A DNA stretch of 14,649 nucleotides. Source: Thermomucor indicae-seudaticae (taxonomy: Eukaryota; Mucoromycota; Mucoromycetes; Mucorales; Lichtheimiaceae). The notes below the pieces were generated by a model. It was not told the DNA's origin and did not search any database. It saw only the letters and a program-made list of their open reading frames with translations. Where the stretch lies: assembly GCA_000787465.1 (NCBI GenBank), contig JSYX01000701.1, positions 1 to 14,649 on the forward strand, given 5' to 3'. This document shows positions 1 through 9,957 of the stretch, piece after piece; position 1 is the first letter of the stretch; every line of letters begins with the position of its first letter. A program made the translations under genes and the position numbers.

Positions 1-1
1 C

Positions 2-235
2 GTAGGCTTTTGGACAGACTATATTGAATATTGTTCATACTTGGTGCGAACATCCTCCAGCAAAAGGCCAAATGGAAAATGGATTCAGTGCAAAACGGCC
101 TTCGCCAGCAGCGCCAAAAGATTTTTCGTTAAGCGCAAATCAGACGGAAAAATACTGTATTTCGCAAACTCTAAGGTAAAAACTTGCATCAATACAGACA
201 CTGAGCATCTCCATGACAAAACTCTCGACGTCTAA
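2..235 (+). CDS. Unrecognised open frame entering from the left edge (possible 3' end of a gene)
   Basis: Frame 2 is open from the first base to a TAA at 233-235, about 77 codons, with no ATG inside the window. The protein is basic and aromatic (for example VGFWTDYIEYCSYLVR near the start and KRFFVKRKSDGKILYFAN in the middle). A GTAAAA after the codons for ANSK, near 176, could be an intron donor, in which case the last 20 or so codons would be intronic. I recognise no family. It may be the last exon of a gene lying to the left, or chance open frame. Confidence 0.25.
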   Translation, partial: VGFWTDYIEYCSYLVRTSSSKRPNGKWIQCKTAFASSAKRFFVKRKSDGKILYFANSKVKTCINTDTEHLHDKTLDV

Positions 236-543
236 AGAAGAGTATAGCAGCACTAGCTACGTAAACCATAGAATTGCTGGTCTGAAAACTCCACTTTAAC
301 GCAAATCACCAATTGACTTTCATGAATGAAGAAGACAGCACGAACCCGAATAGGATGAATTTGTGACCAATGGATTCGGCACGCTTTCCGATTATGCTGG
401 GAAAGAGAATGAGAGAGGTAACAGCCAAATGAATGGGGATCTGGCAACAGAGTATGAGTGCGTTTCAAGATCCGAAACTCAACCCTTCCCGCTTTCCAGG
501 TCTATCTTAAACCCTTTCTTTTTCTGTATTTTATTTGCTCATC
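236..543. other. Intergenic, upstream of the epimerase gene
   Basis: About 300 bases with no convincing gene. Short open frames on both strands lack family features. The last 60 bases before the ATG at 544 are T-rich, as expected for a fungal promoter and 5' untranslated region, but no clear TATA box is seen. Confidence 0.5.
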
Positions 544-1771
<1,228 letters not shown>

Positions 1772-1996
1772 GCTCGATAGCTAGCAGAAAAAAAAGAAAA
1801 GAAAGAAATTTGTGAGATAGCCCAAGTGGTTAAAGGAAAGACGATTAATGCATTGGGCAAGTTACTAGACGTTTTGTGTGGGCGTCGTTGATTGGAAGAA
1901 TATTCAAAGTACGCTGTCCGTCATGCAGGCAGATCCCGACCCCCTGAGTTGCCCAGCTTCCCTTCTTTTCGTTTCCCTCCAAACGCGTAATCAACC

Positions 1997-2904
1997 ATGT
2001 CGGATTTGAAACATCAAGTGGAATCGTTTAGCTCGAGAGCCGAAGACATTGTTGACAAGTTCGGTCAACCTTTGAAGCCATACATTCCCGCGATTGGCCG
2101 TTTTCTGATTGTCGTGACTTTTCTGGAGGATGCTTTGCGAATTACGACTCAATGGCCTGACCAGATCTCGTACATGCAAGACTATCGCCACTTTCCAAGA
2201 GGTATCAGCCACTTATTTCTAGGTTTGAATGTCATTGTAAGGCTTTTGGGTACAACAGCTCTTTTTCCCCTTTCTCTATCCATTTTAAACAAGTATTATT
2301 GACACGAAGAGGATAGGTTATGTTAGCGGGATCTGTTCTGGTGATAGCAAGAAGATATCAGGATTACGCGGTCTACGGGCTCTTGGGCGTCGTGGTTGCG
2401 CAAGCATTCGGCTACGGCTTGATCTTTGATCTCAACTTCTTCCTGCGTAACCTTTCTGTCATTGGCGGTCTTGTCATGGTCTTGTCGGATTCGGTGGCGA
2501 AGCAGCGCCGTATGTTTGCTGCCCTGCCACAGTTATCGGAAAGCAACCGCCGGACGTACCTTCAATTAGCTGGGCGTATCCTACTTATTTTCCTATTTAT
2601 TGGCTCTGCGTTCCATGGAGAATGGTCTTTGATCCGAATCTTGGTGTCGATACTCGGAGCAGTGGCGTGCATCATGGTTGCCGTTGGTTTCAAGGCCAAA
2701 TGGTCTGCCATGTTCCTCGTCCTGTTCTTGTCGGTGTTCAACGTGCTTATCAACAACTTTTGGTCAGTCTCACATAGCTCGTTCAAACGCGACTTTTTGA
2801 AATACGATTTTTTCCAGACTCTCTCTATCGTTGGTGGGTTCCTGCTGTTGGTGAGCATGGGACCCGGCGGATACTCTATCGATGAAAAAAAGAAGGAGTT
2901 CTAG
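1997..2904 (+). CDS. SURF4/Erv29-type ER cargo receptor
   Basis: A multi-pass membrane protein that loads soluble secretory cargo into COPII vesicles and cycles between ER and Golgi. Exons 1997-2236 and 2317-2904 join in phase 0 to give 275 residues (human SURF4 has 269). The soluble N-terminus (MSDLKHQVESF) is followed by several hydrophobic segments, including GRFLIVVTFLEDALR, LAGSVLVIARRY, LLIFLFIGSAFHGEWS and AMFLVLFLSVFNVLINNFW. The C-terminus is SIDEKKKEF, whose lysines are the dilysine COPI retrieval signal known for this family. ATG 1997 fits the conserved N-terminal length. A polyadenylation-type hexamer follows 25 bases after the stop. Confidence 0.95.
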
Positions 2905-2929
2905 ATGCTCCCTTGATAGCTACTGTCAT

Positions 2930-2935
2930 AATAAA
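2930..2935 (+). terminator. Probable polyadenylation signal of SURF4
   Basis: AATAAA lies 25 bases after the SURF4 stop, in the 112-base gap before the convergent CCDC12 gene. Position and sequence fit a eukaryotic polyadenylation hexamer; use is inferred. Confidence 0.5.
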
Positions 2936-3016
2936 ACAGCGTTCTTCCAACTTCCTCGTGCAAGCCATGGCATTATATATACAAAGAAGATACAATGAAA
3001 AAGGTGGGAATAACGA

Positions 3017-3689
3017 CTAATCTTCATCAGCTGCAGCTTCCAGTTTCTGTTGTTCTTCTGCGGCTGCAACAGCTTCGGCAATGTGGGCAGTCTTGTCTGT
3101 TTCATTTGCCAGACGCATCCCTAAAGACAACTCATAATCCATACATGCACCGTTGAACAGTCATATTCTGCCTCAATAACTTACGAATAAGTTCCAGGAT
3201 AGCGCGTTGAGTGCGTCTATCTAATCTCTCCAACTTCTTTTCTACATCACGTTTCAAGTCCCAGTTTGGTTTTTTGGGCGCCAGATTGAACAAGTCCTGA
3301 AAACTGACTATTAGACACCGGCTGTCCATTGCTGGTATGATAGCCCGTACTTACCACTTCTTCCTTTTCCTCTTGTTCAGCCTTCTTTATAGCTTCCTTT
3401 GCCATGTCCTTCGTTTCTGTCTCGAGGGTTTCGCCAACATCCGCTGGCGTTGCGATTTTGACGTGTGCCTTTAATTTCTCATCTTTAGGCGTATAACTTC
3501 GAAATGAGAGATTGCTGCATTGCAAAACTATTAGCGTTTTTCTTTCCGACTGGTCACGGGCTAATGAAGCTAAGGGCGGATAACCAACCGTTCTTCGGCC
3601 TGTTTGGTGGCATCGGATGATTCGCTTTGTTTCCGTTTATTGCGTAAAGCGGCCAAGCGCTCTTTCCTTTTCTGTGCCTCTTCTTCCAT
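3017..3689 (-). CDS. cwf18: CCDC12/Cwf18 family spliceosome protein
   Basis: A small coiled-coil protein of the Prp19/Cdc5-associated spliceosome, acting in the nucleus. Exons in transcript order: 3689-3589, 3514-3355, 3296-3185 and 3120-3017, all GT-AG with consistent phases; 158 residues. The start MEEEAQKRKERLAALRNK matches the charged N-terminus of human CCDC12. NLSFRSYTPKDEKLKAH and the strongly conserved DLFNLAPKKPNWDLKRDV followed by LDRRTQRAILELIR identify the family. The C-terminus is acidic, Ala/Gln-rich and ends AAADED. It is transcribed divergently from RAD6 and converges on SURF4. ATG 3689 is the first in-frame Met. The third intron falls within the Arg codon of LIR|MRLANE. Confidence 0.92.
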
Positions 3690-4058
3690 TTCAAGAACCC
3701 AAAGGGAATTCTGTGATCTTTTTTTCACGCCCAAAGGGTTCTGGAATTTTCAACGTCCGCCAGTCCTGCTGCTTGCATCGTAAAGAAATACAGGAAGAAA
3801 AGAGCAGGCATTACAAAGTCAACGCTCATCGGAAGGAATGTTTGTTACGAAATATAGTTTGGGATTCGTATAACTGGTGGGTAAAATACCAGTCTTCGGC
3901 ATGCACCATATTTTCCCGGATCTCATTTGTCCAAAGCGGGTAGAAGGAAAAAGCCCCGCCGGAGGTTCAAACATGGACCATCGAGCGCAGCCGGGAGCTG
4001 CATCCCTTTCTTTCCGTTTCTTTTCAAGAACCAACTAAAGCAATTCAAAATTGGAAAC
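3690..4058. promoter_or_regulatory. Divergent promoter region shared by CCDC12 (-) and RAD6 (+)
   Basis: The 369 bases between the two start codons contain no supported gene. Short open frames on both strands have no family features. Both genes must be driven from here, so a shared or overlapping promoter is inferred. I see no clear TATA box close to either ATG. Confidence 0.6.
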
Positions 4059-4767
4059 ATGTCGACACCTACAAGAAGACGTCTTATGCGTGATTTCAAG
4101 AGATTGCAAAGCGACCCTCCAGGTACTTGCTGAGAACCATCCATGTGAATAGCAGGGGATTAATTTTTCTTTACATTTGTAATCTTTACAGGAGGTGTTT
4201 CCGGTTAGTTTTTCTGTCGTTGCTGTAACAAGTTGTGCTCTGAGGTTTCCTCGACTGACCTGCCTGTTCTCTCAGGTGCTCCTTGCCCTGACAATATCAT
4301 GATGTGGAACGCCGTGATTTTTGGTCCTTGTAAGTTCAAACATTTTGGCGCAAATTCATTACGAACCCGCTCACAATTGGACATCATTGGCAGCGGATAC
4401 CCCGTTTGAGGATGGCACCTTCAAGCTTGTACTCCAGTTTGACGAGACTTATGTAAGTCTAGTTACTTTCTTTTCGGCGATAATGATGATAACCTCCTTT
4501 TAGCCCAACAAACCACCACAGGTCAAGTTCGTGTCTAAAATGTTTCATCCGAATGTTTATGCGAATGGCGAACTCTGTCTCGATATTCTTCAGAACCGTT
4601 GGAGTCCGACCTATGATGTAGCAGCTATTCTGACCAGTATTCAGTCCCTGCTACATGATCCTAATCCAAATTCCCCGGCAAATGCGGAAGCTGCTAACCT
4701 GTATCGCGAAAACAGAAAGGAATACGTCAGACGAGTACGCGAGACAGTGGAGTCATCATGGGAATAA
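4059..4767 (+). CDS. rad6: Ubiquitin-conjugating enzyme E2 RAD6/UBC2
   Basis: The E2 enzyme that, with RAD18- and BRE1-type E3 ligases, ubiquitinates PCNA and histone H2B in post-replication repair and chromatin control. Five exons: 4059-4122, 4192-4203, 4276-4329, 4394-4452 and 4504-4767; phases are consistent throughout and give 150 residues, as in other fungi. It starts [36 protein letters not shown] carries the active-site Cys (Cys88 in the family), and [10 protein letters not shown] supplies the HPN motif. The C-terminus is [13 protein letters not shown], without the long acidic tail of budding yeast Rad6. The second exon is only 12 bases. The residue after IFGP is Ser, encoded across the exon 3/4 junction, where many homologues have Ala. 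Confidence 0.96.
4192..4203 (+). other. rad6: 12-base microexon of RAD6
   Basis: Between introns of 69 bases (GTACTT...TTACAG) and 72 bases (GTTAGT...CTCAG) only GAGGTGTTTCCG can complete the conserved segment DPPGGVSGAPC. It begins and ends in phase 1. Skipping it would remove four residues while keeping the frame. Confidence 0.85.
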
Positions 4768-4854
4768 TGATTCTTTGGCTACGTAATGCAGCGAAAGAAG
4801 AAGACTTGTTCCATTGTTTATGACTCGTTCCCTCCCCTCCACTTTCTACCAAAG

Positions 4855-4903
4855 CACAACACACATGCATGCACACACACACACACACATACACAGACAC
4901 ACT
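4855..4903. repeat. CA microsatellite
   Basis: A CA-rich tract with an uninterrupted (CA)9 core at 4872-4889, flanked by imperfect units and by GCATGC. It lies about 90 bases after the RAD6 stop. No coding role is apparent. Confidence 0.85.
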
Positions 4904-5292
4904 GATCGACTGCATGCGGGTCATTATTATCAATGGCACGCGCTTCTTCTTCTTCAAGTATAAATAAAAAAAGAAAAAGAAATTCTGCTTTCTTATCTCC
5001 CACTCTATATCTTTTTCCTATGGGAATAATGAGGAACCAATTAGATATTCGTCAGCCTCGTGATTATCGGCATCACCAAGCCGATATCGCATCTCCTGTA
5101 AAGAGAGAATGGTCGTAAACCAGTACTTCATTGAAGGGAGCGTAGATGTTTTTAACGATGGTCGTGAAGACTCTTTGTTACGAGAAGAAAACCAAGGAGT
5201 AATCCAGTGCAAGCCAGATACTTGGGTGTAAACCGTACCCCTTTAAACACAGACGGATCGTCCTTCGGGAGACTTTGCAGGAAGTTAAAGCA

Positions 5293-5300
5293 TATAAAAA
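5293..5300 (+). promoter_or_regulatory. TATA-like box upstream of the sulfotransferase-like gene
   Basis: TATAAAAA, 53 bases before the ATG at 5353. Position and sequence suit a TATA box with a short leader; function is inferred. Confidence 0.5.
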
Positions 5301-5352
5301 GAAGGGCTAAACTTGTTCCTCATGGCCTGCTTTTTCTTTTCTTTAACTTTCA

Positions 5353-6118
5353 ATGCCTCTTCAAGTTATCGGTGCAGGACAAAGCCGCACAGGCACACAG
5401 AGTCTACAGCTGGCTCTCGAGATACTCGGGTTAGCTGACATAAGGTCCATCAGACGCCAATGTACACTACTAAAATTTCCCCAGTTATCGTGTCCAGCAC
5501 GGATTTCAGTTTCTAGGTGATCCCAATTTCGACGTTGCCAAGCTCTCACGAATCCTGCAACAACAAACGAATAATCAAGAAGACGACGACTTGGAGTCGA
5601 TCTTTGGACCATACGATGTGGCGCTGGACTGGCCAAGCTGCGGCATTTACGAGCAACTCATGAACCGGTACCCGGACAGCAAAGTGATCCTGACCGTACG
5701 GTCAGCCGAGAGCTGGTACGATTCCTATGTGTCATTGCAGAAGCCGATCTTTGAGCAAGGCGCAGCGCTCCGGAGCCAGGGCCAGGTCGTCCCTGATCGT
5801 ATCCAGCAAGTGTTCAAGTTTTGGTCCGACTCGTTCTTGGGTGGAGGAGTAGTCAAGAATATGGATGATCTATCCATGCTGATCAACGATCGCGAGAGGA
5901 TCTGTCGGCTCTACGAGGAGCACAATGAGCGGGTCAAACGGACTGTGGCCCCTGACAGGCTCTTGGTGCTCCAGATGGGCGACTACAGTTGGGAACCACT
6001 CTGCAAGTTCTTAAACAAGCCTGTGCCTCAAGGTGTTCCTTTCCCACATGTTGGTCATCGTAATGAATTTTCGAACAATTTCTGGGCAGCTGTCAAATCT
6101 GGTGCTCCAGTCGCCTAG
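5353..6118 (+). CDS. Sulfotransferase-like P-loop protein (Sulfotransfer_4-type, fungal)
   Basis: Two exons, 5353-5429 and 5485-6118, give 236 residues. The 55-base intron (GTTAGC...CCCAG) has a near-consensus branch site, TACTAAAA. The N-terminus VIGAGQSRTGTQSLQLAL matches the 5'-phosphosulphate-binding P-loop of this family (G-x-x-RTGT-x-SL). YDVALDWPSCGIYEQLM, then YPDSKVILTVRSAESWYDS, follow in the usual order, and the C-terminal half has WEPLCKFLNKPVPQGVPFPH. These are the landmarks of the fungal family often named only as P-loop containing proteins. Substrate is unknown. The sequence GQSRTGT differs slightly from the commoner GFGRTGT/GFPRTGT. No signal peptide is seen. It converges on mS35 with 39 bases between stops. 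Confidence 0.85.
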
Positions 6119-6157
6119 AGATCTATTATTCTTTTAGATATTACATAAATACAATGA

Positions 6158-6923
6158 TTATTGCTGCTGCTGCTGCTGTTGTGGCGGTGGTGATGGAGGT
6201 CGTGCCCACTCTTTAGGGAACTCGAGCTTTTTCTTGGGTTCAGGCAGACGAAGGGGAATATCGGCAAAGCTGTCGGTCATGTCCTATACAGACATTTAAG
6301 AAGTCGGCATTCGGTCTTTTTCTAGGTTTAAAAATACCTTTGATTCTTTAAGTAACCGTTGCAAGACGTCCTTGAGGTACTTCTTGTTCTGTTTTCGATG
6401 GGGAAACTTCTCACAGGACAGAATCAACTCGTCTGTATCGACATGATATCGCGGTCCAGACAATAACAAGAGTTTGTGTCGCTCCTGATCATTCAGTTTC
6501 AAATCGGCTACCTTGACGGATAACACCACTTTACGCTCTACAGGGTGTCCTTCACCCAAGTAATTGTGCGTTTTAAACTTTAATATCTGGTCACTGCTAG
6601 GTGGTTCAAAGGGCTTCGCGAATGCTGTCTTTCTCGTGAGTTTCATTACACACAGTATATATTGTGATACACTTACATTTGAGCTTTGGAAGCTCGTACT
6701 CGGTCTTTCTCAAGTACTGTCGGATTTGCCGAATGTTTTCAAACAATTCATGACCAATCGTGGTCTGATCGTCAAACTCGAATTTCTCCATGTGATCAAT
6801 GTCGTACTTGTTTTCTGGCTTTCGGAACCGAGGACCCTGACGACCGGCCATGGCCGTGGCTGTCGACGAGAATGAGCGGCATTTCGTTGTTAAGGTTCTG
6901 ACAAGACGGCTGCTGCTGGCCAT
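6158..6923 (-). CDS. rsm24: Mitochondrial ribosomal small-subunit protein mS35 (Rsm24/MRPS35-like)
   Basis: A component of the mitochondrial 37S/28S ribosomal subunit. Exons in transcript order: 6923-6677, 6624-6338 and 6283-6158; phases fit and give 219 residues. ATG 6923 starts MASSSRLVRTLTTKCRSFSS, a Ser/Arg-rich segment without acidic residues, typical of a mitochondrial targeting peptide. The core has KYDIDHMEKFEFDDQTTIGH, then KFKTHNYLGEGHPVERKVVL and VKVADLKLNDQERHKLLLL, the MRP-S28-domain signature. The last exon ends in a Pro-rich run followed by seven Gln and the stop. It lies 141 bases downstream of SPA2 on the same strand. The first intron uses the acceptor GACAG, which restores PKLK|SFAKPFEPP. 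Confidence 0.88.
6161..6181 (-). repeat. CAG/CAA repeat coding a terminal polyglutamine run in mS35
   Basis: On the minus strand CAA, five CAG and CAA precede the TAA stop, giving seven glutamines at the extreme C-terminus after PPSPPP. The tract is short and may vary in length between strains. Confidence 0.85.
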
Positions 6924-7015
6924 GGTTGCCCTTGAAAACAAAAATTTCTTAGGGCCCTTTCATGTTGACATTTTCTTTAAACTCAGTTTCAGAACATCAG
7001 AAAGGTATCAAACAG

Positions 7016-7023
7016 TTTATATA
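7016..7023 (-). promoter_or_regulatory. TATA-like box upstream of mS35
   Basis: TATATAAA on the minus strand, about 93 bases before the mS35 ATG and inside the 141-base gap after the SPA2 stop. The surroundings are AT-rich, so chance is possible. Confidence 0.35.
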
Positions 7024-7064
7024 CAACAATGATGATAATAATAATATAGATATAATAACTAAAC

Positions 7065-9888
7065 TTAGCCATCAAAGATAGTGATGAGCTCCTTTGTATA
7101 CTTTGCAACCTCGTAAGCCTCTTTGGCCAGATCGCGTTTGGCATTGGCACTTGCTGTATCGGGTGACCTGTCAAACGATGTGTCCCGTATATGCGTCAAT
7201 GTATCCTTGCAACGCTCAAGGTCTGAAAGGACCAGTCTCGCTTGGTTCTTGTATCGATAACCTTGCCGTGAAGAAGCAAAGGTATTTTCGCATGCTTCCA
7301 TGATACTTGTCACAATATCCGTAATGGACGTGATGATGCCATACACTTGCCCACTCTGTCCTGGTGTCCGTAGCGCAGATAGCAGGTTCTGGATCGTCTG
7401 CACAATATGGTCGGTCTCCGTCTTGAGATAATCCTATTTTTTCCCTCCTCACTTAGAATGCGGATATATAACATGATCACGGACTTTGAGAGAAACATAC
7501 GGCAAGTTCATGTGGTTCCAGGGAGCTGTTTTCCCCTCCTGAAGAACCATTGGTCATGGGAGTAGTCTCCATGTTTGTTGTTTGACCTGGCCTCATGCCC
7601 AGCAGTTTAACCAGATCCACAACCACAGTGGTCAGATTGCTTGCAGCTGCGTCGAGCAGACTCACAGGGCTGATACCCATGCCATTCGCGTGTGTCTTTG
7701 CAGCCGTGAGCAAGTTACTTAGTGCAGTAGAAAACTGACTTTTTAAGCCATACAGGTTCGTTTGCACACTGGAACTTAGTTCCACTTTTGACTCGTGTGC
7801 TTCAATACTTTCACTAATTAACTTGCATGTCTTTACTATGCTTTGCATCGTGACCAACACCTCTGACAGCTTGGTTGATCTAGTTGGCAGGCCACTTAAG
7901 TCTTCTTTGTTCAAGCCAGTCAGTCAGATACCTACCTCGCCGTCTGTAATAAGTTGTCAATGGCTCGTTGATACTCTATCACATGATCATGTGATATCAC
8001 ACCGTCCTTGGTTGGCTGAATAAAGCCATTGCTTCTGATGATGTCTTGCTTTGGCACTTCGCCAGTCAACGACATGGCTTCACAGAATGGATTAGATATG
8101 GCACAAGGCAGACTCAATTACACCCCTCTTTTTACCCTTCAGTGTCCGTAGTTCTAACCGAGATTTCTCATATTTTTCTTGCCATTCTTTAACCTAGCAC
8201 TTTGCATTGAGTCCTAATAATGGAATGAAAGAATCTATCTCTGTATGTCTACCTGCTCAGTCAGCTGCCGTATACGTTCATCAGCCTGTTCCTTTTCAGC
8301 TCTCAGCTCGTCATTCTTGGCCGACAATATCTTCACTTGCTCTAATAAATGTGCCGTTTCTTCTTTTACTTCATCAATAACCTGCATCGCAAAATCAGGT
8401 CAGACCCACACTGCTGAGCTCATGTTGATTAAGGCCATACATCTTGTTGACTACGATGCTCTCGTTCCAATTGTTGATATCGATCATCCAATCGATTATA
8501 CTCTTCCTGTAATTGCTTTAACCGAGACTGGTCCATCTAACACCCCATGCTTTAGCTTCATTTCCATTTCTTTTTCCCCTTGTGTTCTTTACCTTTCGCA
8601 ACTTGGCCACCTCCGAATCGTCGGATGCAAGCGACGGTTTTCTTTCTCTAGCTGCCTATGGGTGCATCCCGTCAAAAAATTGTCACCTGCGACAGACCCT
8701 TTTCCCTCTGCTCCATCTTACTTGCCATCAGTTCAGCCTCAAGCTGCTGATATCGTTTTGTCATGGTGGCCAGTCTCTGTTCATAGTCTGCCCGCATCTT
8801 TTCCATGGCGTCTCCTCCATCATGTCTCTACATTTCCAGAGTTATTATTACATTTCCACCTTTATATACTATTCATTATTTACCCAGGCATCCTTGCTTT
8901 CTCCTGTTGCCGTCTTGCTGCCGCTGCTGACCATGTTCCCGAGATCAGCCATCAAGCTATCGAGCGATTGAAAGTTGCCGTCACTACCGGTCTTGTTCCG
9001 TTGGTCATTCATGTATCCCTTTTCGTCATCTGACAAGTCAATCGCCTCCACATTGACGGTGCCCTTGATAGGCACAATGTTGGTCGACTGACTGGCTTGT
9101 GGTTCGTTGTTGTACATTCGCCGCACAGGCGGCACTGGTGGCGGTTTATTATCCTAATAAAGTGTCATAAATATACAGCAGTTATTTTATACTCTCTCTT
9201 TTGTTTTTCTACCTCATCATCCCTTGCTTTGGGATAGCGTCGATGTATTTCATGATAAACGTCCATCGCAAGGTCCTTGAATCGAGGCGTCGGTAACGTC
9301 GCCAGTTTCTGACGAGCCTGGTTACGTCGTGGGTGAAATTCGTCGCGGACCGGCAAGAATGGTACTATGACAGCATTATTTTTTTCGCATGAACAATTGT
9401 CCTTGCTTTTATCTTTTCCGTCTCACCTTTCTTATCATTTAAATTTCTGCGCATCAATTCGTCATAAACATCCATGGCCAATTCATGAAACTGAAGGTTA
9501 TTGAGCCGGGATAGCTTTTGTCGCGCCGAGACACGCTGTGGATTTGGGCCATCGATCGCCTCTGTATGTACAAAAATGGATCAGATACGAAAAAGGGGCT
9601 CTCCTCTTCGTTTCCAAGATAATAACCTGCTGAGAGTTCAGCGACCAGAAACTTTTTTAGTTCCACGTAATAGGTCCGTGCTGCAGACTCGTATGCGGCA
9701 ATGTTGGTACTACTACTGCTCTGTGCTCGGCTTGAAGCTGACGAGGAGGCCACGGACTGAGATCGCGATTGCAGACCGGTAGAATTGGATGAAGTAGTAG
9801 AATATGTTTTTGAAGAAGGCTTTGAAATTCGAGATTCCCAGTCATCAGGAGATGCCGGAGAGCGCGGTGGCGAGCGACTATAAGCCAT
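7065..9888 (-). CDS. spa2: Polarisome scaffold SPA2 (Spa2-homology repeats, coiled coil)
   Basis: A scaffold of the polarisome at growing hyphal tips that links formin and MAPK factors. Exons in transcript order: 9888-9627, 9561-9427, 9364-9213, 9153-8884, 8827-8687, about 8655-8593, 8536-8441, 8381-8253, 8193-8136, 8077-7936, 7894-7501 and 7433-7065, about 736 residues. The Ser-rich N-terminus precedes two Spa2-homology repeats: RVSARQKLSRLNNLQFHELA with DVYDELMRR, and RNQARQKLATLPTPRFKDLA with DVYHEIHRRYP. Next come the proline segment PPPVPPVRR, LDSLMADLGNMV, and a long coiled coil rich in Glu, Gln and Lys. The C-terminal domain contains GEVPKQDIIRSNGFIQP and HIVQTIQNLLSALRTP. ATG 9888 begins MAYSRSPPRSPASPDDW. 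The junction around 8628-8690 is unresolved: the frame giving QLEKENRRL does not continue into the frame giving ASDDSEVAKLRK. The 41-base intron 7895-7935 is the shortest one accepted here. Confidence 0.88.
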
Positions 9889-9957
9889 ATTCACCAGGAA
9901 AAAAAGGAGTGGAAAAAGAGAGGACAGGCTACATCCTTGTGCAACCTGGACAATTTA

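Larger units (their letters stand above)
4768..5352. other. Intergenic between RAD6 and the sulfotransferase-like gene
   Basis: The 585 bases hold a CA dinucleotide repeat (about 4855-4903), an A-rich stretch near 4959-4980 containing AATAAA, and a TATA-like box at 5293. A minus-strand frame at about 5142-5310 reads as a hydrophobic peptide (for example YLACTGLLLGFLLVTK), but it has no Met and lies over the promoter of the next gene. I do not annotate it as a gene. Confidence 0.5.

Noticed and set aside
3617..3943. 108-codon plus-strand frame over the CCDC12 5' end
   Set aside because: It is antisense to the CCDC12 first exon and promoter and has no family features.
4855..4903. CA repeat as a CRISPR-like or regulatory array
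   Set aside because: It is a plain dinucleotide microsatellite without spacers.
5018..5310. Minus-strand frames between RAD6 and the sulfotransferase-like gene, one hydrophobic (YLACTGLLLGFLLVTK), another ending before 5018
   Set aside because: They can be joined by an 89-base GTAACA...TTTACAG intron, but there is no Met, no recognised family, and they lie over the TATA box and leader of the next gene.
6606..6941. mS35 starting at 6941
   Set aside because: That codon is TTG; the first in-frame ATG is at 6923 and begins a good mitochondrial targeting sequence.
8245..9033. A 262-codon open frame on the plus strand
   Set aside because: It is antisense to the SPA2 coiled-coil exons, which have matching splice phases and family motifs. 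Its Ser/Cys/Leu-rich composition is typical of the reverse of such DNA.
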